NCBI GenBank assembly: GCA_019448385.1
Contig: JAGTXO010000001.1
Location: 1,860,001-1,924,000 of the forward strand
Direction: 5' to 3'
DNA length: 64,000 nt
Origin: Diacronema lutheri
Lineage: Eukaryota; Haptophyta; Pavlovophyceae; Pavlovales; Pavlovaceae
Shown here: piece after piece, positions 30,507 through 40,959 of the stretch
How positions within the stretch are numbered: position 1 is the first letter of the stretch
Layout: each line of letters begins with the position of its first letter
Position numbers and translations under genes: made by a program
The notes under the pieces: model-generated
The model's database searches: none
Told to the model about the DNA's origin: nothing
The model's input: only the letters and a program-made list of their open reading frames with translations

Positions 30507-32572
30507 ATGTCGGATGGGATGTTGGGCGCCGACGTCACGCACACGCGCGGCGGCGGGCGCTGGCAGCCGCTCAGCGAGGACGAGGAATACTCGCACAAAA
30601 TATCGATGCGCCCGACCCGGAGCCAACGGCCCGACGAAGAGTTCGAGGCGATCGGCCCTCCCCTCGGCGTGAGCGCGGCGGTGCAGGGCGACATCGTGCT
30701 GCGCGCGCTCATTCCGGCGCCGCTGCGCGCGACGATCGCGCTGTGGCCTTACGTGACGGGCATCGTCCTCGTTGCCAACGTGCTGATTGTTATCGTCCTC
30801 CACCGCATCTGGGGCGACGGCAACGCGTTCAAGATGAACGTGATCGACCCGGCGAACGCGGCCTTTTGCGCCAAGCCGTATGACTTGTACCGAAGCGGAG
30901 ACGTCTCGATTCTCGTCCCGTTGCTTGCCCTGCCCGAGGCACTCCGGCTGCGTCGCTTCTGCCTGCACGCGACGGACGGCACGTTTTCTGCGCCGCTCGC
31001 CGACCTGTACTCGTCCATCTCGCTCTTCACGCCGCAGAGCTGGCAAGCGACGCTCGCCGTCTCAGCGTCGCGCTGCGCGCTGGGCATCGCGTGCTCTGTC
31101 TGCGCGTTCGTCATGCTCGTCGTGCCCGCAATGCTCTCGTCGTCGATGCTCCACTATCCCGCGCGCCTTGCGCGCATCGCGCCGTACACGGACGCGTGCG
31201 GCTCTGACTGGTGGTTTGGCCAGGTGCCGGACATCTTCCTCGTCGCACTCGACCTACCGGTGCGTGCGCGCGCCGTGGGTCTGAGGAGCGCCCGCCGGCC
31301 GCGCGCCCAGCGCGCTCACGCGCGCTGGGCGCTCTCGCGATTCCTCGTCAGGTCGTGTCCCTAGTGTTCGTCCCCTACTTTGTCGTGCTGCACGCGGCCG
31401 AAGGCGTGCGGCTCGCGCTGCACGCGTACACCGACGAGTTTGAGATGCGGCTGTCGCCCGTGCAGCGCGACGAGACGACCGTCTCCGAGACGGTGCGCTC
31501 GGCCGCTTGCGCGCGCGCGATCGCGAGGCGCTCCGGCGCGCATGCACGTCGTCCAGCCACACGCCCCTCCGCGTGCGCGCGCCGCGCAGGTGCGCAAGCA
31601 CCAGGCGCTTGAGCTGCTGCTCGAGCATGCGACGGCCGTCCTCGAGCCGGCGCTGCGCTGGCTTCTGCTCGTTGGCCTCGGCATGGTGCTCGCGCTGATC
31701 ACGTGGTCATGGATGGAGTTCACGCTCGCCCACTCGGCGCACTCGCTCGCGCTCTTCGCGGTCGCGATGGCCGTCACGCTCGCGCTGGTGCGTGCGGCGC
31801 ACGCGCGTGGCGCGCGCAGACGCGGCGTCGTACCCGCGCGTGCACCGCCTGATCGGGCAGGTCGCCGCGCGCGCGCTCGGGAATGCTGCCTGTCGCCCAT
31901 CGGCGCGGGCGTGTCGGCTGCGCGCAGTTGCCACTGTTGCGCGCCGCCGAGCGGATCAACGCCTTTCAGGCCAGGCTCGAGAAGCTCGCCTTCTCCGTGG
32001 GCGATCCGGACGTGCTCGGAGCGGCGCTGCCGGCGTCTATCTCGCAGGCCGCGATGCTGCGCGAATATATGCGCGAGCACTCGCTCTCGCTGCGGATCGG
32101 CGGCCTCGTGATCCGTCCGAGCTCTGCACTCTCCTCGACGACGCTGCTCTCCCTGTTTGCACTCATGATGGTGCCGTACTGCGTGCTCATCATGCCACAG
32201 CTCTTTGGCGACCCGCACCTCAACGACTTCAAGGTGCGCGCCCGTCAACCCCGCTGGATGCGGCGCGCACGGCCAAAGCCTCCCTCACCCGCGTTCCACG
32301 CCCACGCGGCGCGTTCTCCCTTCGTCGCGTGCGCCCGGGCGCGTCTGCAGAGGGAGATGCTCCACGAGGATCACCCGCATAACGGCACCAAGCCGCTGTG
32401 CGTCTTTTGCGGCCACTGCGCATTCCACGGCTGGTGCCAAAGCGGCCTCTTCTCAAAGCCGGGCTACGAGGATTGCCGCCCCGCGTCGACGTGCACCCAC
32501 GTCACGTACGCCGCAGAGATCGCCGCAAGTAGCTTGCTTGCGTCGGCCCATCCCCGTGCGGCCCTTTTTTAA
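30507..32572 (+). CDS. unrecognised multi-pass membrane protein, five exons
   Basis: Five exons (30507-31259, 31352-31492, 31590-31787, 31928-32233, 32351-32572), all joined by phase-0 introns of 92-140 nt with GTGCG donors, give 539 aa. Hydrophobic helices occur at PYVTGIVLVANVLIVIVLHR, ALGIACSVCAFVMLVVPAML, SLVFVPYFVVLHAA, LLLVGLGMVLALITWSWME, LALFAVAMAVTLAL and LLSLFALMMVPYCVLIM. A Cys/His-rich C-terminus (CVFCGHCAFHGWC, then further Cys) lies after the last helix. The fourth intron has no in-frame stop. No family is recognised. Exon 3-4 linkage is the least certain junction. The N-terminal 90 residues are polar and probably cytosolic. Confidence 0.65.
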
Positions 32573-32604
32573 GCCAGTGCTGACCCCCACGGCACGCGTG
32601 GGCG

Positions 32605-33420
32605 TCACACGGCCGCGCGGCGAGCCGTGATTCGCTCGCTCAGCCAGCGCAGGCCCTCCAAGATGCCGATGCCGGTCGCGGCCGACGAGTGCTGGACGTG
32701 CCACCGGCTGCTCGTCAGCGCTTGGAGCTGCAACCCCTCGATGATTCGGCCGGTGGTCAAGCTGCCGGGAAGATCAACTTTGTTGGCGTAGATGAGCACA
32801 ATTTGGTCGGCCATCTGCGGGTGCGCGAGCGTAGCGTGCAGCTCGTCGCGCGCTTCTTCGAGGCGCTCCGAATCGCTCGAATCGACCACGAAGATCAGCG
32901 CGTCCGTCGAACGGTAATAATGCTTCCCTGAGGTCGCGCGCCGCAAGCGAAGGACAGGTGGTTAAGCCCCAGACGACTGTGGCGGCGCGCGGCGGCCCGT
33001 GCCCGCACAGAGCTGGCGGATCTTGTCTTGGCCACCGACATCCCAGAGCGTCATCTCGAGGTTGCGGTGGCGCGTGCTCTCAACGTTGAAGCCGATCGTC
33101 TGCGGGCGGGCACGGAAGGACGCGCGCACAACAATGGGTGTATTGTCAGCGACGGCGGGCAAATGGGTGCGCGTTGCCCGACAAGGCCCGGCAAGTCGGA
33201 AGGGCCGACCGACGCCCCTCGTGATCGCGCGCAGCACTCGCTCGCATGCTGAGTATGCCCGTCTTACCGGGACGGTCGTGAGCAGCTCGTCAAGCTTGAG
33301 TCTGTACAAGATACTCGTCTTGCCAGCCGCATCGAGCCCGAGCATGAGGACGCGCGTCTCGCGCGGGAAAAAGTGGTCGAAGAGTCCCCACAAGGGCACG
33401 CGCGAGAGAAGGATGCCCAT
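32605..33420 (-). CDS. ARF-like small GTPase
   Basis: A membrane-traffic GTPase of the ARF/ARL family, 188 aa. Three exons (33268-33420, 33009-33099, 32605-32927). Intron 1 (GTAAGA...GCAG, phase 0) joins LDELLTTVP to TIGFNVEST, the switch I TIGFN. Intron 2 (GTGCGG...TCAG, phase 1) restores [18 protein letters not shown]. Motifs: MGILL with Gly2 for myristoylation, GLDAAGKTS (P-loop), [10 protein letters not shown] (switch II) and NKVD in place of the usual NKQD. A C-terminal SAATG box is present. Close to ARF1/ARL1 rather than SAR1. Intron 1 has the only classic GTAAG donor among the introns resolved here. Confidence 0.95.
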
Positions 33421-33625
33421 CGCGATTGCTTCGCGCGCTTTTTGATGGAGACGCAATCCTGCAGGCGACCCACCCATGTGACACTGATGATGACCAAGTC
33501 CGTCATTGGACACTGACTGTGACACTGAGTTCCACTCAATGCGCACGTCCGCGCTCGCTGCGCGCGCCGCGCGCGCCGGCCGCCCGTCGCACGCCCACCC
33601 GCCCGCCGCTCCGGGTGGCGTCTGC

Positions 33626-35317
33626 TCAGCCGATCCACAACCGCTCTTGCCCGAGCGTCTTGTGCAGCATCTTACGCGCGCGCATCGCCTGGTAGGGGAG
33701 GACGAGCGATGTGACAAGCCCGCCGCCGCGCGCGCCGCGCCCGACGCGCCCGACACGCCGGAGCCACTCGTCGCCGCGACGCGGGAAGTCGAAGAGGACG
33801 ACGTGCTCGGCGCACGAAAAGTCGATCCCGCGGCTCGCGCGGTCGGTCGCGACGAGCACGAGGTGCTCGGCCGAGCCCCCATCGACAAACTCCTGCAGGT
33901 GCGCGCGTCGCCGCTGCGGCGTGAGTGCCGCGTGATAGGCGAGCACGCGGTACGCCTCGCGCCGCCGCTCCTTGCGCTGCAAGTGATTCTCGACCGCGCG
34001 GCAGTCGTCGATCGAATTGCAAAAGACAAGCGTCCGGCGCGCCTGCGCCTGTGCGAGCGACGCGTCGAGCGCGCCAAGCTTCTCGCGCAGCGCGACGTCG
34101 GCCGACGCGCCGGCGCACTCGACGAGCACGTGCCGCACGCCCGGCACCGCCATGTGCAGGCCCGGCCCCTTTGCGAGCTTGAGGCCCGGGAAGGCGGCGC
34201 GGAGCGCGTCCTCGGTCGGCTTGGGCAACGTCGCCGTCACAAAGACGAAGCTCGCGCCGCGCGGCACGCCCTCGCGCAGCGCCTTCCACACGGGCTGAAA
34301 GTCCTCGTCCTCAAGCAGCACGTCCACCTCATCGACGACGATCGTCTGCACCGCGCCGAGCGCGAGCGTGCCCGCCTCGAGGTGCGATGCGAGCCTACCG
34401 GGCGTGCTCACGAGCAGCTCGAGGCCTGCGCCGAGCGCCTCGCGCTGCGTACGCCACGGGTGGTCGCCGGTAATGACGGCCGAGCGGAACGGCACGCCGC
34501 CGCGCGCGAGCGACCGCGCCGTCTGCAGCGCCTGCGTCGCGAGCTCGGACGTTGGCGCCAGCACGATGGCGAGCGGCGCGCCCGGCTCGCCCGTCACGCC
34601 GCGTAGCGCCTCCTGCTCGTGGATGCGCTGCACGATGGGCGCGAGGTAGGCGAGCGTCTTGCCCGAGCCCGTGCGATCGGCGAGCAGGCAATCCTGCCCG
34701 TGCAGCACCCGCTTGTACCCGAGCGCCTGCACGTGCGACGGCGCGTCAACGCCGAGGGAGGCGAGTGCGCGCACGAGTGGCTCCGACGCGCCCGCCTGCG
34801 CGAACGACACTTCGGCAAAAAAGTCGGTGCGCGCCTGGCCGGCAGCCCGCCCGAGCGCAGCCTGATCATGCCACGCGCCGTCGACCTCGATCACCTTCTC
34901 CATCACCGCGCCCGCCGCAGGCCGCGCCGACGGCGCGCCGTACGGGTCGTCGCCATCGTCGCGGTCGTCGCCGCCGTCCGCGGCCGCGGCCGCGCCGGGG
35001 CCGGAGCGCGCGCGCCAGGTGCTGATGCGCGTGCGCGCCTTGTCGCCGTTTGCCGCCCACCACTCGCGCCGCGCACGCCGTCGCGCGGTCAGCCCTTCGT
35101 CCGTGGCGGCCTCGCCGCGCTTGGCCATCGCGCTCGCGCGCTCGTCCTCCTCGAGCTGCGACCACTTTCGGTCGGGCGATGTCTGCCATTCGCGCGGCGT
35201 GCTAAAGTCGCGGCGGCTGCGAGGGCCCGCGACCATCCGCACGGCCACGCGCGGTGTCGCCCGCCACGGCGCGGCCGGCGTGACAGCGCACGCGCAGAGC
35301 AGGACGGCAGGTTTCAT
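33626..35317 (-). CDS. DEAD-box RNA helicase, plastid type
   Basis: ATP-dependent RNA unwinding or remodelling; 563 aa, single exon. Motifs in order: ADRTGSGKT (I), PTSELATQ (Ia), [11 protein letters not shown] (Ib), [11 protein letters not shown] (II), TATLP (III), TLVFCNS (IV), [11 protein letters not shown] (V), RRVGRVGRG (VI). Motif II is DEVD and motif III is TAT instead of SAT, both tolerated in plastid and organellar subfamilies such as RH39/RH22-like proteins. The N-terminus [17 protein letters not shown] is a signal-peptide-like stretch with an Arg-rich region after it, suggesting plastid import and a role in plastid rRNA processing. A 110-residue charged spacer separates it from the core. 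Confidence 0.92.
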   Translation of the reverse strand: MKPAVLLCACAVTPAAPWRATPRVAVRMVAGPRSRRDFSTPREWQTSPDRKWSQLEEDERASAMAKRGEAATDEGLTARRRARREWWAANGDKARTRISTWRARSGPGAAAAADGGDDRDDGDDPYGAPSARPAAGAVMEKVIEVDGAWHDQAALGRAAGQARTDFFAEVSFAQAGASEPLVRALASLGVDAPSHVQALGYKRVLHGQDCLLADRTGSGKTLAYLAPIVQRIHEQEALRGVTGEPGAPLAIVLAPTSELATQALQTARSLARGGVPFRSAVITGDHPWRTQREALGAGLELLVSTPGRLASHLEAGTLALGAVQTIVVDEVDVLLEDEDFQPVWKALREGVPRGASFVFVTATLPKPTEDALRAAFPGLKLAKGPGLHMAVPGVRHVLVECAGASADVALREKLGALDASLAQAQARRTLVFCNSIDDCRAVENHLQRKERRREAYRVLAYHAALTPQRRRAHLQEFVDGGSAEHLVLVATDRASRGIDFSCAEHVVLFDFPRRGDEWLRRVGRVGRGARGGGLVTSLVLPYQAMRARKMLHKTLGQERLWIG

Positions 35318-35405
35318 GGCCGGCCTCGAGGTCGTTTTAACCTGGAGTGCGTGACCGTTTGTGAAAAGGTTTTTGGTTGCTTAACTTGGTCGCGTGTGCA
35401 GTGTG

Positions 35406-38400
35406 CTAGGCGGAGATCGAGAGGCGTTCGCCCCTGCCGCCGTTGAGCTCGTGCGCCACCTCACCCGTGAGCAGCAAGTGCTGCAGCAGCCGCTCAAGAG
35501 CTGAGCTGCATGGCACGCCGAGCTCCTCTGCCGGTGGCGCGCGCGCGGACGAGGGCAGCGCCGGGCGCGTGCACGTTGGCGGCGGTAGGCGCGTCAGCGG
35601 GCGCGGAGCGCGCGTCCCGCGCACTCGCAGGGAGGCACAAAGAGAGGCATGCATCGGGGAGGGGGTGGGGGGACGGGAAAAGAGGGGAGGGAGGGGGGGG
35701 GGGGGGGGGGGGAGGGGGAAGGGGGGGGGGGGGGGGGGTATGCAGCGCGCAAAGCACCGAGGATAGAGGCGTTGAGCAGGTCAGCCGTGCGATGGCGCTG
35801 CTCCATCGAGAGCAGCTGCTGCACGCCCGCCGCGCCGAGCATATCGTCCAAACTGCCGACGCCGCCCGAGCCCGGCGGCGCGCCAACGATGGCTGCCTCG
35901 CCCTCCGCGCGCCACTCGCCGCCGCTCGCGCCGCGGCACGCGCCGGCGGCGCCCGGCGGCGAGCGCACGCACTCAGGTTCGAAGAGCGACGCGGCGAGGT
36001 CAAGCGCTGGGTCGGCGTTGCAGTCGCGTCCGACACGCGCGTTCTCGCCGGCCGGCTCTGGCGGCCGGCACAGCACGCCGCACGAGCCGTCTCCGTCAGC
36101 CACGCGCACGCCGCGAACGGTGAGCGTGCGTCGCGTCGCGCTGCTCGCCCGCGCGGGCTCATGCGCGCCCGCGCCCGGACGCACGTACGCGATGAGCGCC
36201 ACGACCGCATCGAGGTGCGCAAGCTCTGCGCGCGCGTCGAACTCGTACGCGCCGCCGACGCGCGGCGCGCGCGGCGCGAGCGCGCAGAGCGCCCTGCGCA
36301 GCGGCGCGAGCTCGAGCTGCGCGTACGTGAGCGCCGCGTCAAGCTCCTGCACGCGCACCAGCTCGACAAAGATCTGGCAGTGCACGTGCAGCACGGTGCG
36401 CACGCGCCGCGCGGCGCGCGACTCCGCGCGCGCGCGTGCGGAGCGCTCCGCCGCTGCTGCGCCCCCCCCGTCGATATCGGCTGCCCTGCCAGCGGCGTCG
36501 GCTGCCCTGCCAGCGGCCGCGGGCAGGGCGTCGGCGGGCGCACGTCGAGCGCCGCCCGCGCTCGCGGGCTGGCTGCGCGCGAGAAGGGCGGCGCCGAGCG
36601 ATGCCGAGCGCCCAAACCCGCCGCTCTCGTCATCGCCGACGCCCCCGCCGGCGCCCGCGCCGGCGCCTCCGCCGGCGGCTGCGCCCGCGGCGTCGCCGCT
36701 GCGCCCACCGCCGACGCTGCGCTCGCCAGCGCCGGCGCGCGCGTCGGGCGCGTCCTCGATATCGAGGTCCGAGTCAACGGTCGACCTGCGACTCAACAGC
36801 TCCCGCGCGCTCGCGCCGCCGGCGCCGATGCCGCTGAGCGCCCCGACCGCCGCTGCCGCCGCGCACGCTGCACCGCACGCGGCTAGCGCGGCGGCGGCGG
36901 CGGCGAAGCGGGTGCCCGGGTCGCTCGGGCGGTTGCGCTCTGCTGCGCTGCGCCCGACCTGCTCAGCGGCGCCCGGCGCATGTGCTGCGTGCACACCGAG
37001 GGACGCGTCGCGGGACCGCATACCCTCGCCCTCCTCGCTGACGTCGCCCTTGGCGTGTGCCCCCGCGCACACGATGCCGTCCGACATACGCCGCGCGTCG
37101 ACGTCCGCGCCGGCGTCGTCGCCCGCGGCGAGGCTGCGCGCGACCGCTCGGCCACTTTCATGCGCGCTCGCGTCGCGCCCGACGCCGCAGCCGGCCTCAG
37201 CGGACGCGCGCGCTCTGTCGCCAAGGAGAGGCCATGCATCGAGCGCGGCCGGGAAGTTACGCTCGACGAGCGCGAGCGCGCCACGCACGTCACCCGAGAG
37301 TACGAGCGTGCGGATCGAGCGGCGCGCGTCGAGCGACTGGGCGAGTGCGCGCTGCACGTGCGTCGCGCGCGCCTCGCGCTCTCCGCGCGACGCGCCGCGC
37401 TCGGCGTGGCTGCGCGGGCCACCGGCCGCAGCGCGGTGAGCGAGCTTGCCGCCAGCGCCCGCGCCGTTGGCGACGCCGTTGGCGACGCCGTTCGCAACGC
37501 CGTGGGCGATGCCGTTGGCGACGCCATTCGCCACCGCCGCCGCCGCCGCGGCCGACCGGCGCTCGCCGCTGCCCTCGGCCCAGCCGCCGGCGCCGGCCGC
37601 CGCTGACGCTCCGTCGGCGAGCGCCACGCCGTCGCGGGCATCGGCGGCGATGGCGGTGTGCTCGCCGACGCTCCCGGCCTCCGCGCAGAGGGTAGCGTGC
37701 GTGTCCGCGAACGCGTGATGCAAGCAGTACCCGCGAACGAGCGCTAGCACGTCGGCCGCGCCCATCGGCATCGCGAGCACATCCGCGTAACGCGCGCGCC
37801 GCTGCAACCGCTTCCAGCCGCCCAGGTCGAAGGCGAAGGGCTGGCGGCCAAAGTTGAGGCGGACGGTCTCGTTGGGCGAGTGCAGGCCAACCGTGGGTAG
37901 CAGCTCGATCGGCGGCACCGCCCGAAAGGCCGTGCCGAGTAGCACGCCGTTACGCGTGAAGAAGATCGTGCTGGTGGAGCAGTCGAACCCACACCCGATC
38001 ACGTCGCCGCCGCCACACGGCGGGCCGTAGAGCTCGCCGCGCTCGCTGCCCGAGTATTTGCGCCCGTCCTCGGCAAAGTAGCCGTACGAGTTTGGCTCCC
38101 ATCCCGGCTTGCGCGTCAGCTCGAATGAGCGTTCCGCAAAGCCGACTGCAAAGCTCCTGCGCGCCCGCGGCGGCCACGCGCGGGCGCGCGCGCGCAGCCG
38201 CGCGCCGCGTGAGCGCGCGCGCGGCGCGCAGTATCCCCAGGCGCATCGGCCGGCGCCGGCGCCCACCCGCGCGCGCCGGGATTGAGCACGCTGAGCTCAA
38301 AGTAGCAGGCGTACACGTGCCGCGGCACGGGGCGGTTCGCCTGGATGGCACCGACGTCGTGGGCGTGGTTGCCCTTGCCCACATAGCGGACGGTGAGCTT

Positions 38401-38478
38401 GTCCTTTGCAAGCTCGAGGAAGCGCGCCATATTCACCGGGTTGAGCTCCGACGGCGCCTCCTCCTGCCCATCGTCCAT
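35406..38478 (-). CDS. RanBPM/Gid1-like SPRY-LisH-CTLH-CRA protein
   Basis: A scaffold of the GID/CTLH ubiquitin ligase (RanBP9/RanBP10, yeast Gid1). Three exons (38267-38478, 35758-38156, 35406-35527) give 910 aa. Intron 1 (110 nt, GTGGGC...GCAG, phase 2) completes the SPRY domain: RYVGKGNHAHDVGAIQANRP, then SFAVGFAERSFELTRKPGWE and TIFFTRNGVLLGTAFR. LisH is ALVRGYCLHHAFADTHATL. CTLH is RRSIRTLVLSGDVRGALAL. CRA is LHVHCQIFVELVRVQELDAA. Intron 2 (230 nt, phase 1) joins DLLNASIL to EELGVPCSSALERLLQHLLL, the conserved CRA tail, and contains a long C-rich tract. The long Ala-rich insertion between CTLH and CRA (about 300 residues) enlarges the protein over the usual 650-730 aa. Confidence 0.9.
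35655..35738 (-). repeat. C-rich tract inside a RanBPM intron
   Basis: Nearly pure G on the plus strand with a few interruptions, so nearly pure C on the coding strand. It lies within the 230-nt intron, about 130 nt upstream of the acceptor, and probably acts as or extends the polypyrimidine tract. Confidence 0.75.
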
Positions 38479-38633
38479 CCTGCGCCTCCCGGCGTGGACG
38501 GGCCGCGCTCCCCACAAAGGGGCGTCCTTGTCGGAAGTGGGTCCTTGTCGGAAGCGAGGGGTGTTGTCGGACCTCGCATTTTATTACCACGTCGAGTCGG
38601 GGCCATCGTTCCTCGTTGTCCATTGGCAGGGCG

Positions 38634-40108
38634 ATGACGCGCAACGCCGCGCCGCCGTCGATGCGCGTCGGGCTAGCGGCACTCCTTGTATGCACAACCG
38701 TCTCGTTTGGTTACGATGCATTCCACCTGCGCGGCCTGCGGCGAGCTCGTTTCGCTCCGTCGCGCGCAGCCGCGCGCCCCGCCGTGCCCGAGCGCTCGGC
38801 TGTCTCCGCGAGGACGCGCGTGCGGCAGCACGCCATGCAGATGGGCGACGCGGGCATTTCACGCCAGGGCCCGCCGGTGGTGCGCGCACGCGCACATAGC
38901 GCCCCACGCTCGCGCGCACACCGGCCGCACACGCGGTGAGCTCTTCCGGGGCGCGCCGCCGCATTGCCCCCGATCGCGCGTCACGTGCTGCGCCGTATGC
39001 CGCTGGCCGCGCCGCGCCGTTCACGCCACGCGGCGCCTCGCGGCGTGCGCGTGCATGCCCAGCTGGACGAGGCCGCCAAGGAGAGGGGCTACAACGCACT
39101 CCTCGAGATGATGCTGCGTGCCGACTCGTTCAACATCTCGCAGGCCGACATGGTGAAGGCCTCGTACGAGAAGATCGACTACACGTTCATGCAGAAACTC
39201 GGCGCGCAGGTTGAGGCGGCGGAAGGCGAGGGGAAGGTGATCACGCCTCGTGCGCCACTCCCTCGCCACGCGCTCACCAGCACCGCGCGCCCACATTGGC
39301 GCCCGCGCCTCTCACGCCCCCGACGGCGCGGTGCGTGGCGCGCGCGCTCTCGCGCGCGCAGGACTCGCTGGTCCGGGTGCAGGAGCTGGTCAACAAGGAG
39401 ATGTCGGAGCGCATGGGCCGCGCGGCGGAGGCGCTGAAGAAGCTGCTCGGTGCGGGCCCGTCCGGCATGTTCCGCCTCGTGCCCGACTACATGCAGCGTG
39501 GCCTGCTCGAGGAGAGCCTCCTCCTCCTCCTCGAGGCGAACATTCGTCAGGCGTCAGAGGCGGGCGCAAAGCCAGCGGCCGAGCTGATGAGCCGGCTGAT
39601 GACGCAGATACGGCTCGAGATCGACAAGGCCGTCGAGCCCGAGATCCGGCTGCTGCGCGAGCTGCTGCGCATCGAGTCGGCCGACGCGCGGCGCGAGCTC
39701 CTCCGGCAGAAGATTGCGCCCAAGAACGTGCCCGCCATCCTGATCGCGGGCGCGCGCGAGGCGCCGCCAGCGAGCAAGGAGCCGGACGTCAAGGTGCGCA
39801 AGCTGGCCGCGGCGCTTGGCAAGCTCAAGGCGCAGTTCGGCAACGTGGACGAGGAGCTGCAGGGCGGGCTTGGTGCGCGGATCGACATGATCGCAAAGGA
39901 GGCCGAGGCGGTCGCGCGCGAGTTTGGCGCAGGCTCCGACCTGACGCCTCAGGAGATCCAGGACCTCATGTGGGAGAAGGGGTCGGTAAGCGTGTGGGAC
40001 CTCGAGAAGGCCGAGGACGAGTTCGCGCAGAGCGGGCAGGAGGCGCCGTGGGAGGGCGAGGCACAGCAGAGGCTCAAAGGCCTCTCAAAGGACGACCTCC
40101 TGCTCTGA
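38634..40108 (+). CDS. plastid-type conserved-looking protein, function unknown
   Basis: Three exons (38634-38879, 39063-39236, 39362-40108) with phase-0 introns give 388 aa. The N-terminus RVGLAALLVCTTVSFGYDAF is a signal peptide followed by an Arg/Ala-rich transit-like region, so plastid import is likely. The mature part is helical and charged: AAKERGYNALLEMMLRADSF, ELVNKEMSERMGRAAEALKK, LVPDYMQRGLLEESLLLLLE, EIDKAVEPEIRLLRELLRIE. It ends with VWDLEKAEDEFAQ. I do not recognise the family. Start choice is uncertain among 38616, 38634 and 38661, and the first donor could be 38877 or 38880. Its stop lies 24 bp before a G36 run. Confidence 0.65.
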
Positions 40109-40131
40109 GCGGAAGTAGTCGCCTTGCACCG

Positions 40132-40132
<1 letters not shown>

Positions 40133-40170
<38 letters not shown>

Positions 40171-40298
40171 GGGTGCGCGCGCGCCACTCGCCCGGCCCAT
40201 TCGGCGCCGAGCTGGCTCTCGCCCTTGCGCGCAGGGCATTTGAGTCCGACCTCGTCCTCGTGCAACCACAACCCCCCCCCCCCCCCCCCCCCCCCCCC
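40133..40298. repeat. inverted G36 / C27 homopolymer pair
   Basis: G36 at 40133-40168 and C27 at 40272-40298 are separated by 103 bp in the gap between two convergent genes. Each transcript meets a G-run first and a C-run second, so both could form a long G:C hairpin or a G-quadruplex after the stop. A 3'-end processing role is inferred. Confidence 0.8.
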
Positions 40299-40312
40299 TT
40301 GCTGTCGTCAAG

Positions 40313-40945
40313 CTAGCGGCGTACTAGCTCGCGAACAGCGGGGGTATGGGGTCCTCCCGCCTCTGCCTGTGTTTGCAGGGTGGCCATCTGCCGCTGCAGC
40401 GCGAGCGCCTTGCGCGCCGCGATGGTCGCGAGCAGCAGCGCGCGAATGGCCGGGGCCGAGACGTCTAGCGCCGTCTGCCCTCGTCGATTAGGCCGACTCG
40501 CCGGCTCGGGCGGGTCGGGCTGCATGAGGAGCACCAGCGCGCACTCGAGCTGCCCCTGGCGCGCCGCCACGTGCAGCGCGCTGTCGCCGAGCTCCGCCTG
40601 CACGCCACGTGCGCCTGCGGCCGTGCAGACAATCGTTTCGAGCTCCTCGAGCACACGGAACGTGAGCCGCGCGTCCGCGCGCGCGCCCTGCGCCAGCGCG
40701 CGCGCGACGCAGCGCAGAGAGCCTTGGTAGCAGCCCCAGAAGAGACGCGCCTCCGCGGTTGCGCCGTGGTCGTCGGTGACAACGGCGTCCTCATTCAGGG
40801 CGTCCTCGTCCGCCGACCTGGAGGCTACGACGGCGATAGACCCGCTGTCCTCGCGCGCCGCTGCGCTCGGCGCCGCCTCGGCCTCCCCCTCGTCCGACTC
40901 GTCCCAAGCGTCCTTCAGCGCACGTCCGACGTCTCCCGACGCCAT
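40313..40945 (-). CDS. small ankyrin-repeat protein
   Basis: 210 aa, single exon. An acidic N-terminus (DAWDESDEGEAEAA) precedes two to three ankyrin units: RLFWGCYQGSLRCVARALAQ, GDSALHVAARQGQLECALVL and GQTALDVSAPAIRALLL. The consensus TALHxAAxxGxxxxVxxLL is clear in the middle unit and degenerate in the others. A helical tail (RKALALQRQMATLQTQAEA) ends the protein. Ankyrin repeats bind partner proteins; no further function can be read. Its ATG is 14 bp from the divergent RRP6 start, so the two genes must share regulatory sequence. Confidence 0.75.
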   Translation of the reverse strand: MASGDVGRALKDAWDESDEGEAEAAPSAAAREDSGSIAVVASRSADEDALNEDAVVTDDHGATAEARLFWGCYQGSLRCVARALAQGARADARLTFRVLEELETIVCTAAGARGVQAELGDSALHVAARQGQLECALVLLMQPDPPEPASRPNRRGQTALDVSAPAIRALLLATIAARKALALQRQMATLQTQAEAGGPHTPAVRELVRR

Positions 40946-40959
40946 CGTGGCCACGCGCC
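40946..40959. promoter_or_regulatory. 14-bp divergent gap (ankyrin protein / RRP6)
   Basis: Only 14 bp separate two divergent ATGs. Transcription start sites for at least one gene must lie inside the other's coding region, or the real start codon of one lies further in. Confidence 0.4.
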
